NCBI RefSeq assembly: GCF_900188355.1
Contig: NZ_FZNX01000001.1
Span: forward strand, 333,671 to 397,670
DNA length: 64,000 nucleotides
Reading direction: 5' to 3'
Origin: Lutibacter flavus
Lineage (GTDB): Bacteria; Bacteroidota; Bacteroidia; Flavobacteriales; Flavobacteriaceae
Part shown: piece after piece, positions 34,740 through 43,953 of the stretch
Numbering within the stretch: position 1 is the first letter of the stretch
Layout of the letters: every line of letters begins with the position of its first letter
Program-made: the position numbers and the translations under genes
Notes under the pieces: generated by a model
The model's input: only the letters and a program-made list of their open reading frames with translations
Told to the model about the DNA's origin: nothing
The model's database searches: none

Positions 34740-37700
34740 ATGCATAAAATGAAAAAAAATGGTTGGATACTGGCATCCTTCCTTGCCATATTTTTTATGG
34801 TAACTTCTCAACAAACAATTGCACAAAGTAAAAAAAAGAAATCAGATAAAAACACTAAACAATTTGAGCTAAACGATAAAATGTTAAATATGTTTAGCTT
34901 TAGAAGTATTGGTCCGGCTGCATATTCTGGTCGTATTTCAGATTTAGCTGTAAATCCTGAGAATACTTCAGAGTATTATGTGGGTGTTGCCTCAGGGGGG
35001 TTATGGAAAACAGAAAATCACGGTACAACATTTAAACCAATTTTTGATAATCAAAATGTTTTTTCAATTGGTTGTTTGGCAATGGATCTAAATAATTCTA
35101 ATGTTGTTTGGGTTGGTACAGGAGAGAATAACTCTCAACGTAATTTAGCATACGGTGATGGTGTTTATAAAACAACAGATGGCGGAAAATCTTTTACCAA
35201 TATGGGGTTGAAAACGAGTTCTCAAATTGGTAAAATTATGATTGATCCTAGAAATAGCAATGTAGTATATGTTGCTTCTCAAGGACAAGCTTGGGGGCCA
35301 GGAGGAGAAAGAGGATTGTATAAAACTATTGATGGAGGTAAAACTTGGAATTGTATTTTAGAAATAGGTGAATACACAGGTGTTTCAGATATGGAAATGG
35401 ATCCAAGAAACCCGGATATTTTATATGCTGCTTCTCATCAAAGAGAGCGAAGGGTGTATTCAAAAATTGATGGTGGTCCAGAATCTGCTATTTATAAATC
35501 AGTTGATGCTGGAGCAACTTGGAAAAAACAAACAAAAGGTCTTCCTAAAGGAGACGTTGGTAGAATTGGTTTGGCTTTATCACCAGCAAATCCTGATATT
35601 ATTTATGCTGTTATTGAATTACCTGGAAATAAAGGTGGTTTTTATCGTTCTAGCGATATGGGTGAAAGTTGGGAAAAACGAAGCGATAAAGTCTCTGGTA
35701 GTCCCCAATATTATAATGAAGTATATGCAGACCCAATAAATCCTAATTTGGTAATATTAATGGATACTCGTAATGCACTTTCTGAAGATGGTGGAGCAAC
35801 TTGGAAAAATATTGAAGGTGAAAATAAGCACGTTGATAACCATGTAATCTGGATTGATCCAGCTGATACAAATCATTATTTGGTAGGTTGTGATGGCGGT
35901 TTATATGAAAGTTACGATCGCGCAAAAACCTGGCAGTTTAAAAATAACCTTCCAATTACACAATATTACCATGTAAGAACAGATAACGATTTCCCATTTT
36001 ATAATGTATATGGTGGTGCACAGGATAACGGTTCGTGGTTTGGACCATCACAAACAAATAGAAGATCATTAGTAAATGCTGATTGGACGTATACAATTGG
36101 AGGTGATGGTTATTTATCAATTCCAGATCCAAGTAATCCAGATATTCATTATTGTGAATCTCAGTATTGTGGAATTAGAAGATATGATAGAACTACGGGA
36201 AATAGTATTTCAATTAAACCACAACCAACAATTGATGAAGAATATAATTGGAACTGGAATACACCTTATTTCATAAGTTCATTTAACCCAAAAACACTTT
36301 ATATTGGAGGAAATTATGTGTTGAAAAGCACTGATATGGGTGGAACTTGGAAAAAAGTAAGTAAAGATTTAACTCGTGGAATAGACCAGAATTCTTTACC
36401 AATGATGGGAAAAATGTGGCCGCCTGAAGCAGTTGCAAAAAATATGTCTACTTCTAAGTTTGGAAATATTTTTGCTTTGGCTGAATCTCCATTAAAACAA
36501 GGTTTATTGTATGCAGGAACTGATGACGGTTTAATTTGGATGACTGAGGATGACGGAGAAAATTGGAACAGATATGAGTCTTTTAAAGGAGTGCCAAATA
36601 TGACTTTTGTTAATTATGTATTGCCTTCTCAACATAGTGAAAGTACGGTGTATGCTTGTTTTGATGGAAGAAAAAATAGTAGTGATTTTACACCTTATTT
36701 GATAAAAAGTACTGATAAGGGTAAAACCTGGACTTCCATAGCTTCAAATTTACCTAAAGGAACTGTTTATTGTATTCAGGAAGATTTTGAAAACCCTAAT
36801 TTGTTATTTATTGGTACAGAATGGGGTGTTTGGACAAGTATAGATGGCGGTGGAAAATGGGTGCAGCTTAAAAAAGGAATTCCACCAATTCAAGTAAAGG
36901 ACATTACAATCCAAAAACGTGAAAACGATTTGGTAGTTGCTACTTTTGGACGTGGATTTTATGTGTTAGACAATTATTCGTCATTAAGAAAATTAAGTGA
37001 AGAAATTACTAAAAAAGAGGCACATTTATTTGAAATTAGTGATGCCTTATTGTATTTTCCTTCAAGTAATTTAAATTATCAGGGCGATGTTCATTTTAGA
37101 ACTCCAAATCCAGATCCTTCTGTAAAATTTGAATATTATATAAAAAATGGTTTCGAATCTTTAAAAGACAAAAGAATTAAGGCTCAAAAAGAAAGTGAAA
37201 AAACTTCAACATATTTTTATCCAACGGAAGAGGAATTAAGAGCTGAAAAAGAAGAATCAAAACCAAATTTAATTTTTACGGTTTACGATACTTCTGGAAA
37301 TATTATGAGAAAAATAAGTGAACCATTAAAAAAGGGATATAATACAACTCACTGGGATTTATCTTATTTAGTGAATCGAGGTACAAAAGTTCCTCCAGGA
37401 GTTTATAAAGTTGCAATTGATAAAAACATTAAAGGCATTTCTACAAGGTTAGTGGAGCCTCAAACGTTTAATGTTACTTCTTTGCCAAATGCTTTAGGGA
37501 CTGCCAATTATGTGGATAACTTTAATTTCTTAAAACAAGTAAATGACTTAAATGTGCTAGTTACTGCATCTAGAGGTAAAATTGATGATATGAATACTCG
37601 ACTTAAAAACATGAAGAATATTCTTGGAAATATGCCAGTTGAGGCTGATGTATTAGTTACCAAAATTGATGCTTTACAAAAAGAAGTTGATGGAGTTGCA

Positions 37701-37967
37701 AAGGTTATTATTGGTGGTTTTGGAGCAAAAAACACGGTTGCAAGTAGGTTAAGATACGCCTTGTATACAACATATTCTGCACAAGTTGATATTACAGGAG
37801 CTCAAAAAGAGCAATTTAATATTGCAAATTCAGCATATAAAAATGAAGCACCTAAATTAAATAATTTGTTTAATGAAAAACTTCCTAATTTAGAAAAAGA
37901 GTTCGAAAAAAATGGTGGTGTATTATTTAATAATCCGCCTACTAGAAGACGTTTTTATGAAGAATAG
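34740..37967 (+). CDS. Large secreted BNR/VPS10-like beta-propeller protein
   Basis: A 1075-residue exported protein. A signal peptide (ILASFLAIFFMVTSQQTIAQ) is followed by FRSIGPAAYSGRISDLAVNP and a series of Asp-box/BNR-type repeats (S-x-D-x-G-x-T-W: TTDGGKSF, TIDGGKTW, SVDAGATW, SEDGGATW, STDMGGTW, TEDDGENW and STDKGKTW), which form sialidase-like propellers. The C-terminal about 350 residues include a helix-rich region and a stretch near the end (NPPTRRRFYEE). Family members are annotated as glycosyl hydrolase or exo-sialidase-like, but I see no established catalytic residues. The ATG at 34740 or 34749 can serve. A terminator follows. Confidence 0.9.
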   Translation: MHKMKKNGWILASFLAIFFMVTSQQTIAQSKKKKSDKNTKQFELNDKMLNMFSFRSIGPAAYSGRISDLAVNPENTSEYYVGVASGGLWKTENHGTTFKPIFDNQNVFSIGCLAMDLNNSNVVWVGTGENNSQRNLAYGDGVYKTTDGGKSFTNMGLKTSSQIGKIMIDPRNSNVVYVASQGQAWGPGGERGLYKTIDGGKTWNCILEIGEYTGVSDMEMDPRNPDILYAASHQRERRVYSKIDGGPESAIYKSVDAGATWKKQTKGLPKGDVGRIGLALSPANPDIIYAVIELPGNKGGFYRSSDMGESWEKRSDKVSGSPQYYNEVYADPINPNLVILMDTRNALSEDGGATWKNIEGENKHVDNHVIWIDPADTNHYLVGCDGGLYESYDRAKTWQFKNNLPITQYYHVRTDNDFPFYNVYGGAQDNGSWFGPSQTNRRSLVNADWTYTIGGDGYLSIPDPSNPDIHYCESQYCGIRRYDRTTGNSISIKPQPTIDEEYNWNWNTPYFISSFNPKTLYIGGNYVLKSTDMGGTWKKVSKDLTRGIDQNSLPMMGKMWPPEAVAKNMSTSKFGNIFALAESPLKQGLLYAGTDDGLIWMTEDDGENWNRYESFKGVPNMTFVNYVLPSQHSESTVYACFDGRKNSSDFTPYLIKSTDKGKTWTSIASNLPKGTVYCIQEDFENPNLLFIGTEWGVWTSIDGGGKWVQLKKGIPPIQVKDITIQKRENDLVVATFGRGFYVLDNYSSLRKLSEEITKKEAHLFEISDALLYFPSSNLNYQGDVHFRTPNPDPSVKFEYYIKNGFESLKDKRIKAQKESEKTSTYFYPTEEELRAEKEESKPNLIFTVYDTSGNIMRKISEPLKKGYNTTHWDLSYLVNRGTKVPPGVYKVAIDKNIKGISTRLVEPQTFNVTSLPNALGTANYVDNFNFLKQVNDLNVLVTASRGKIDDMNTRLKNMKNILGNMPVEADVLVTKIDALQKEVDGVAKVIIGGFGAKNTVASRLRYALYTTYSAQVDITGAQKEQFNIANSAYKNEAPKLNNLFNEKLPNLEKEFEKNGGVLFNNPPTRRRFYEE

Positions 37968-37992
37968 AATTGTGAAATAAAATTGTAATAAG

Positions 37993-38044
37993 AAAGAGGT
38001 TATTTAAAAAGTGAATATATTTCGTTTTTAAACAACCTCTTTTA
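37993..38044. terminator. Bidirectional terminator
   Basis: Outer arms AAAGAGGTT and AACCTCTTT with inner TTAAAAA/TTTTTAA pairing, a T-tract on the right and A-rich left end. It lies between the convergent BNR protein and DUF5597 glycosidase genes. Confidence 0.85.
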
Positions 38045-38049
38045 AGTTT

Positions 38050-39678
38050 TTATTTATACGTATATAGTTTAAATTTTTGAATTGAATATTCTCCAAAGGG
38101 TATACGAATATGTCTTCCCTGATGCGTTTGATCACCATTTAAATGACGAATGGTTTTCCATTTATTATTTTCAAAAATACCTTCATCAGCTTTTAAAATT
38201 CCAGCTTTATTAGTAGTTGAACCTATTGGTTTTACAGTGATAACAACTCCTGTGCCAACAAAATAAAACTCATCATTTTCTGTGTGAATAATTATTGCCC
38301 CCGTCATTGGCCAATCATCATCTTTAGCAGATGGATTCCAGCCTAAGGTTAGATCGTGTTTAAAAGTGAATTCATAGTTCCCAAATTCTTTTACAATTTC
38401 TTGATTTTCTTTATCAAAAAGCACGCCTTCAATTTTATCTTTTCCTTGGTATTCGGAGATAATAGGGGTTATTTGAGTTAATAAATTATATACTTTCCCC
38501 AATGGTTCATCTTCAGGTTTATTAGTTGATTCAATTGAAAAAGGAGAGAATCCTAAGGCTTCATAATGACCAATTGCATACAAAGATTTTGCAGCCACTG
38601 TTTTATCAAATTTATGTTCAGGAATAAAAAGAGGATCTCCTTGACGCACATATAAATCATTCCAATGCTTAAATCTTGGATTGTAAAAATCTGGTGCTAA
38701 AAAATCAATTGTTGGTCCCGCAGCTTTCCAAAGATCCATTAAATGGGGCAGAGGTCCTGCGCTTGGATATTCACCTGGTTCTTTTCCAGGCCTGTTAAGT
38801 GCAGCATTTACAAACATTGGGAGCGGATACATATTTTTACCAGCTTCAATTATTTTATTTGTAAATTTTGAATAATACCAAGCCATAAAAAGCTCATCTG
38901 TATGTTTGCCTTTTCCAAAAACAGATTCCCAATTTCCTTTTGTTTTAAAACCATTTGTTTTCCATATTTCAAAAAACTCAGGAACTAGTTTATTTTTATG
39001 TTGTTGTAAGTAATTTATTAAGTCTTTCGGCACTTCTTTTTTAAAAGATTCCTTTGCTAAAGGATGATAATCTCTTGCAGTTGGTAACATTCCAATTTCA
39101 TTTTCAACCTGCATCATAATAACCGTATTTTCCTGACTGTCAATTAATTTAATATGTTGCATGAGTTTTTCAAATGCAATTAAATCTGCTTGTAAATTAG
39201 AATCACTAAAAGGAGTTAAAATTTCATGACTTAAACCTTTATCATCTTTAATTCTTGGAAATCTATCTTGATTTAATTTAACCCAATCAGGTGCATGACT
39301 TGACATACTATTTTTCCAGGAAGCGAACCATAAAAAAACAATTTTCATATTATTTTTTCTTGCTTCCAGTATTAATTGGTCAACAAGAGCAAAATCGAAA
39401 TTGTTTTCTTCAGGCTCCAAAAGTTCCCAATAAATGGGAATTAGTACAGTATTTAAATGCATTCCTTTTATTTTTGGCCAAACAGAATTCATATATTCCT
39501 TGCTTGTTGCGGATGAATTCCCTAATTCTCCGCCCAAAATTAAAAATGGTTGATTCCCCACAATTAATTGAGTTGTTTTACCTTGTTTTAATAAATGAGG
39601 GATTTGATTTTGGCAAAAACTAATTTGGTATGTAAAAAGGGCAATTGAAAAAAATACTATTTTATAAATTTTGTTCAT
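38050..39678 (-). CDS. DUF5597-containing beta-galactosidase-like enzyme (GH35/GH42 relative)
   Basis: A 542-residue exported TIM-barrel protein. A signal peptide (YKIVFFSIALFTYQISFCQ) precedes the barrel: GGELGNSSATSKEYMNSVWP, PIYWELLEPEENNFDF, then the acid/base Glu in MMQVENEIGML and nucleophile Glu in LFIPEHKFDK. The C-terminal beta domain corresponds to DUF5597, typical of Bacteroidota glycosidases. It probably cleaves beta-galactosides in the periplasm. ATG at 39678 starts the signal peptide; the longer frame to 39705 is less likely. It converges with the BNR gene. Confidence 0.88.
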   Translation of the reverse strand: MNKIYKIVFFSIALFTYQISFCQNQIPHLLKQGKTTQLIVGNQPFLILGGELGNSSATSKEYMNSVWPKIKGMHLNTVLIPIYWELLEPEENNFDFALVDQLILEARKNNMKIVFLWFASWKNSMSSHAPDWVKLNQDRFPRIKDDKGLSHEILTPFSDSNLQADLIAFEKLMQHIKLIDSQENTVIMMQVENEIGMLPTARDYHPLAKESFKKEVPKDLINYLQQHKNKLVPEFFEIWKTNGFKTKGNWESVFGKGKHTDELFMAWYYSKFTNKIIEAGKNMYPLPMFVNAALNRPGKEPGEYPSAGPLPHLMDLWKAAGPTIDFLAPDFYNPRFKHWNDLYVRQGDPLFIPEHKFDKTVAAKSLYAIGHYEALGFSPFSIESTNKPEDEPLGKVYNLLTQITPIISEYQGKDKIEGVLFDKENQEIVKEFGNYEFTFKHDLTLGWNPSAKDDDWPMTGAIIIHTENDEFYFVGTGVVITVKPIGSTTNKAGILKADEGIFENNKWKTIRHLNGDQTHQGRHIRIPFGEYSIQKFKLYTYK

Positions 39679-39822
39679 TTTAATTGTTGTTATTTTTGTG
39701 AGCATATTTTAGGATTTATATCACAGTTTTCAAAATAAATAGTTAAAAGTAACTCATTTTTTTAGATAGATTAAGTGATTCTTTATTAGAATAGTAAAAA
39801 ACCGATCTATTATTGATATATG

Positions 39823-39864
39823 TGATAAAAGTCATAATAATTTAAAGTGTTTTTTATACATTTA
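39823..39864 (+). promoter_or_regulatory. Crp/Fnr-like site and -7 box for the YfiR-like gene
   Basis: TGATAAAAGTCA (39823-39834) is the reverse complement of the copy A site. On the plus strand TACATTTA (39857-39864), one off TAnnTTTG, follows after 22 bases, and the ATG lies at 39908. Confidence 0.55.
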
Positions 39865-39907
39865 TTTAAATTTATATAAAATTTAATTGCGAAAAGTTTT
39901 TTATTAA

Positions 39908-40447
39908 ATGATTAATTTAAAATTCGTCCCATTTTCGCCCTTTTTGAGTAGGAGTTTTTTCTTTCTGTTCATCATATTTAATTCAGTATCTTATTGTTAC
40001 GGTCAAAATATACCTGTGCCTGAAAATATACAAGCAGCGCTATTGCCTAAAGTTTTAAAATTCAATTCAGAACTTTCAGAAAAAGTAAAAATTAAAATGC
40101 TAATTGTGTATGATAATAATTCTTTGAATACTAAAGATAAGTTTTTTAAAGAATTAAAAGGGGTAATGGAAATTAAGGCAATTAGATCAATTGAGTTGGA
40201 CGAGACTATCTCAGGTTATGATCTTGTTTATTTTATGCCAGGACTTGCTGATTTAGCAATTATATGTAAATCACAAAAAATACTTTCGGTTACTGGAATT
40301 TCTCAATATGTTGAAGAAGGAAAAATTTCCTTAGGATTTGGAATTCAGAATAACAAGCCAAAGATATTTGTTAATTTAACTTCTTTAGATGAAGAGGGGC
40401 AATCGTTCTCCTCTGATATTTTAAGAATTGCAAAAATTTTTAATTGA
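39908..40447 (+). CDS. YfiR-like (DUF4154) periplasmic protein
   Basis: A 179-residue protein with a hydrophobic N-terminal export segment (SFFFLFIIFNSVSYCYGQ) and a mature domain of the YfiR/DUF4154 type: PENIQAALLPKVLKFNSELS, VKIKMLIVYDNNSLNTKDKF and YVEEGKISLGFGIQNNKPKI. YfiR represses the diguanylate cyclase YfiN in Pseudomonas, but no such partner is present nearby. The gene's 3' end overlaps a convergent small gene by 27 bases. Its promoter carries a member of the Crp/Fnr-like site family. Confidence 0.85.
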   Translation: MINLKFVPFSPFLSRSFFFLFIIFNSVSYCYGQNIPVPENIQAALLPKVLKFNSELSEKVKIKMLIVYDNNSLNTKDKFFKELKGVMEIKAIRSIELDETISGYDLVYFMPGLADLAIICKSQKILSVTGISQYVEEGKISLGFGIQNNKPKIFVNLTSLDEEGQSFSSDILRIAKIFN

Positions 40448-40714
40448 ACTAGCTATGAGTTTTAATAGAAAAATATTTGTTTTTATCATTTCTCTTCCAC
40501 CACGTTCAAAAGTTTTAGTTGCTCTAATTTGTGTAATATCATCTTTTAAATTCAGTTCATCAAAATCTTTTTCATTAAAATCTAAAATGTTTTCTGTTTT
40601 CTTTTGTAATATTTTCCGTCCAAAAAATAAGCCAATTAAAAATGCGCCTAACATCCAGCAAAATATTTCTATGGAATGTGCGATTGTTTGGTCAGAAAAT
40701 ATTGATAAAATCAT
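40421..40714 (-). CDS. Small membrane protein downstream of OmpA-like gene
   Basis: A 97-residue protein with one clear membrane helix (EIFCWMLGAFLIGLFFGRKI) and a charged, probably cytoplasmic tail (LDFNEKDFDELNLKDDITQI). Its start lies 11 bases after the stop of the OmpA-like gene, which argues that it is a real second cistron. The opposite-strand frame at 40428-40733 looks spurious. Function unknown; the tail could interact with a scaffold. Confidence 0.65.
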   Translation of the reverse strand: MILSIFSDQTIAHSIEIFCWMLGAFLIGLFFGRKILQKKTENILDFNEKDFDELNLKDDITQIRATKTFERGGREMIKTNIFLLKLIASSIKNFCNS

Positions 40715-40725
40715 TTTTAGTATTT

Positions 40726-41601
40726 TTAATTAATTCTTATTTCAATTCTATTATTAAGTAATTTCCCTTCTTTAGTATATTTATTGGCTATTGGCTCAGC
40801 TTCACCTCTTGTAAAGGTGTTTATCTGAATTTTAGAAATCCCATTTTTTATAAAATATTCTTTTAATTTATTGGCTTTGTTTTTGCCTAAAATTAAATTA
40901 TTTTCAAAATAACCCTTATTATTTGTATGGCCTGTAATATCAACTGTCTTTGATGGATTTTTTTCTGAAAACTGCTTTAGTAATTTGGTGTATTCAATTA
41001 ACTCGGTATTCTCGATTAATAGATCGTTTTCAACAGTAACATACAATCTTTTATTTGAAATAGCATTCACAATACTATCTATTAGAATAGTATTTAATGG
41101 AATAAAACTTAATTCAATTCCATTGGAAAATGTTCCATTTTTATCAAAAACAAAAGGTTTATTATTTTTTGAAATTTTTATAGATTTTTGAGAGATACCT
41201 TTATTAATTAACTGATTTTTAAGTGAATTTGCACGTAAAAAACCTAAATTAGAATTTTCAGAGCTTGAATATTTTCCAATAATTTCTAATTGTTTATCGT
41301 AATTATTAATTAAAAATATGGATAGAGAATCTATCAAAAAAGGGATGCTGTCTATACTTGAGATTTTTTCAGAATTTTCAACAATACGAAACCCTTTAGA
41401 AAACCTAAAAATGGTTTCATTGTTACTAATTACATTTAAATTATTTAGAGCAGGTTGGCTTTTAGTTTCAATTATATTAGAAGGTCCTGTTCCATAAAAA
41501 TTGATGTTTTTAAAATTTTTATGTGTTATTAAATAGTGAGAAGTTAATGCAATAATCACCCAAATGAAAAAAAAGAGAAAAGCCTTTAAATAATTTAGCA
41601 T
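40726..41601 (-). CDS. OmpA-like domain protein
   Basis: A 291-residue protein with an N-terminal membrane helix (AFLFFFIWVIIALTSHYLI) and a C-terminal OmpA-type peptidoglycan-binding domain (VDITGHTNNKGYFENNLILG, then NKANKLKEYFIKNGI and LLNNRIEIRIN). The middle also shows a related domain with IEIIGKYSSSENSNLGFLRA, so it may hold two OmpA-like modules. It probably links the inner membrane to peptidoglycan. It is the first gene of a two-gene operon with the small membrane protein. Confidence 0.87.
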   Translation of the reverse strand: MLNYLKAFLFFFIWVIIALTSHYLITHKNFKNINFYGTGPSNIIETKSQPALNNLNVISNNETIFRFSKGFRIVENSEKISSIDSIPFLIDSLSIFLINNYDKQLEIIGKYSSSENSNLGFLRANSLKNQLINKGISQKSIKISKNNKPFVFDKNGTFSNGIELSFIPLNTILIDSIVNAISNKRLYVTVENDLLIENTELIEYTKLLKQFSEKNPSKTVDITGHTNNKGYFENNLILGKNKANKLKEYFIKNGISKIQINTFTRGEAEPIANKYTKEGKLLNNRIEIRIN

Positions 41602-41687
41602 GAATATATAGTTAGCAGGCTAAATTTAATATATTTTAATGTTTATTACAAATCTATACTATTTAATATGAATAGATTAATGAAAAA

Positions 41688-43895
41688 TTATTTCAATTTT
41701 GCAGATTCTACCAATTCTAGTTTATTCAAACTGGTTTTTGTAGTAAAAAAGCCATAATTAATAAAAGCATTGTTCTTTTCAATTTTATCAATTGTTCCAC
41801 AAGCATTGCTATCAATTATTCTAACCTTGTCGTTAATTTTAAAGGTGTAATCAGCTTTTTGTTTAGCAATTTTTTTGGCTTCTGTTTTAAGATTCTCTCT
41901 TACTTTAGTTACTTCTACCAAAACTTCTTTTTCAATTGAAACTAGCTTTTCTTCAACTTTTTTCTTTTCTACCTTAACTTGTTTTTTTTGAGCTTTAGTT
42001 TTAGGCTTTGGTGGGTTCTTTTTAAGAAATTTTGTTTTTTCTAAAGAAATCCAATTATTGAACTCTAAATTAAGTTCTTTTTTATTATTAGTTTGAAGGT
42101 ATTTATTTACCAATTCATTAATTTTTCTACCATATGCCAGCATTTTTTGATTGCTATCATACAATGCCTGAAAACTCTCTAGTTTCTCTTGAATTTTATC
42201 TTGCTTTACTGTTAATGAATCAGATTTTTCAGCTGCAATGTTTTTTTCTTTTTGCAAGTCTTTAGAAGTTCTCTGTAACTTATTACGCTCTTTTTGAAGG
42301 TTAGAAATAGTTTTATCCAATCTTACTTTTTCACCTTCAACTCTTTTTTTAGCTTTATTTATTAAACTAAAAGGAATTCCGTTTTTTTGTGCAACTTCAA
42401 ATGTAAATGAACTCCCGGCTTGTCCAATAAATAAATGAAATAATGGTTCCAATGTTTTTTCATTAAACTGCATATTTGCATTGGCAACATTTTCTAATTC
42501 GCTGGCCAAAACTTTTAAATTTGCATAATGAGTTGTAATTATTCCAAAAGCTTTTTTATTGTAAAATTCCTCTAGAAATATTTCAGCTAAAGCTCCACCT
42601 AATTCAGGATCACTTCCGGTACCAAATTCATCTATTAAAAACAGCGTATTTTCATTACATCTTCTTAAAAAACTACGCATATTTTTTAAACGATAACTGT
42701 AAGTACTTAATTGATTTTCAATAGATTGGTTATCTCCAATATCAGTTAATATTTTATCGAAAAAATAAGTTGAAGAACGCTCATGAGCTGGAATTAATAA
42801 TCCGGCCTGTAACATTGTTTGCAATAAACCTATTGTTTTTAAAGTAATACTTTTACCACCTGCATTTGGACCGGAAATAACAATAATTTGCTGTTTTTTA
42901 TTTAATTCTAATGTTTGCGGTATAGTCTTTAATTTTTTTGCATTATTATTTAACAAGAGAATTGGGTGGTAAGCATCTCTAAAATAGATCTTTTTTTCTG
43001 ATGTGATTTTTGGTAAACAAGCATTAATCTTTTTGGAGTATTTAGCTTTTGCTCCTATAACATCAAGTTTTATTAAATAGTTTTGATATTCAATTAAATT
43101 AGAGACATATGGTCTTATAACATTTGTTAATTCTTTTAAAATTCTAACAATTTCCTGATGTTCTTCGTATGCTAAATTTTGTAATTCTCTACTGTGTTGT
43201 AAAGTTGCTTCTGGAGCAATAAAAACGATGCTTCCAGTTTTAGAGCTTCCAAGCAAACTCCCTTTTACTTTTCTCCTATGCATTGCTAATACCGCTAAAA
43301 CTCGCTGATTATCAACAACCGACTCTCTTATATTATCTAAATAACCTGCACCACTATATTGATTTAATGCTTTGGTAAAGCTTGAGCCAATTTTAGAACG
43401 AATCGAGTTAATTTCTCTTCGTATTTCTTTTAAAAGTACAGATGCATTTTCATTTACTTCACCAAATGGACTTATTATAGTATTGATATTCTCGGTTATA
43501 GATTTCTGATATTCAATATCTTCTGAAAAACTAAATAAAACAGGATAAATAGTTTTTAATTTTTTTAAAAATTTTAATAACTCATAAACAGTGTTAGAAT
43601 TGTTTAATATTTTTAAAAAAGAAGCGGGTTCTAAATAACTATTTTCAATATTTAATAAGTGAATCTCTTTTTGAATATCATCAAAATAATGATTTGGAAT
43701 TCTATTATCATTTACAAATGAAGAAAGGTATTCGTTCACTTGATTTAACTCAGGAAGTAATTTTTGGATCTTGTTAAAAGGTCTAATTTCTAAGGCACTA
43801 TTTTTTCCTAAATCAGAAATACAAAGTTCACTTACCGATTGTAAAATGGTAAAAAATTCTAGATCAATTAATGTTTTTTCTGAAATGTTACTCAT
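41688..43895 (-). CDS. mutS2: MutS2-family DNA repair ATPase lacking the Smr domain
   Basis: A 735-residue MutS2-type protein. The N-terminal core and clamp helices (KTLIDLEFFTILQSVSELCI, RREINSIRSKIGSSFTKALN) are followed by the ABC ATPase with Walker A VISGPNAGGKSIT and Walker B TLFLIDEFGTGSDPELGGAL. A long Lys/Glu coiled coil and a small KOW-like end (FKINDKVRIIDSNACGTIDK) follow. The Smr endonuclease domain that usually ends MutS2 is absent. This shorter form occurs in Flavobacteria, where Smr can be separate. MutS2 acts in recombination control or rescue of stalled ribosomes. The start is ATG at 43895, because the promoter box at 43923 excludes the longer frame. Confidence 0.92.
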   Translation of the reverse strand: MSNISEKTLIDLEFFTILQSVSELCISDLGKNSALEIRPFNKIQKLLPELNQVNEYLSSFVNDNRIPNHYFDDIQKEIHLLNIENSYLEPASFLKILNNSNTVYELLKFLKKLKTIYPVLFSFSEDIEYQKSITENINTIISPFGEVNENASVLLKEIRREINSIRSKIGSSFTKALNQYSGAGYLDNIRESVVDNQRVLAVLAMHRRKVKGSLLGSSKTGSIVFIAPEATLQHSRELQNLAYEEHQEIVRILKELTNVIRPYVSNLIEYQNYLIKLDVIGAKAKYSKKINACLPKITSEKKIYFRDAYHPILLLNNNAKKLKTIPQTLELNKKQQIIVISGPNAGGKSITLKTIGLLQTMLQAGLLIPAHERSSTYFFDKILTDIGDNQSIENQLSTYSYRLKNMRSFLRRCNENTLFLIDEFGTGSDPELGGALAEIFLEEFYNKKAFGIITTHYANLKVLASELENVANANMQFNEKTLEPLFHLFIGQAGSSFTFEVAQKNGIPFSLINKAKKRVEGEKVRLDKTISNLQKERNKLQRTSKDLQKEKNIAAEKSDSLTVKQDKIQEKLESFQALYDSNQKMLAYGRKINELVNKYLQTNNKKELNLEFNNWISLEKTKFLKKNPPKPKTKAQKKQVKVEKKKVEEKLVSIEKEVLVEVTKVRENLKTEAKKIAKQKADYTFKINDKVRIIDSNACGTIDKIEKNNAFINYGFFTTKTSLNKLELVESAKLK

Positions 43896-43904
43896 AAAAA
43901 GTGT

Positions 43905-43930
43905 TACTTTTGAAAAGTAAGACAAAAGTA
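43905..43930. promoter_or_regulatory. Overlapping divergent promoters of mutS2 and ung
   Basis: Two exact TAnnTTTG boxes: TACTTTTG on the plus strand (43905-43912), 41 bases before ung, and TACTTTTG on the minus strand (43923-43930), 27 bases before the mutS2 ATG at 43895. The boxes are 10 bases apart with overlapping outward transcripts. Confidence 0.65.
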
Positions 43931-43953
43931 TAAATTTAACGTGAATAGCAATA

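Noticed and set aside
40428-40733. 101-codon frame on the plus strand
   Set aside because: It is antisense to the small membrane protein that follows the OmpA-like gene, which has the better operon context.
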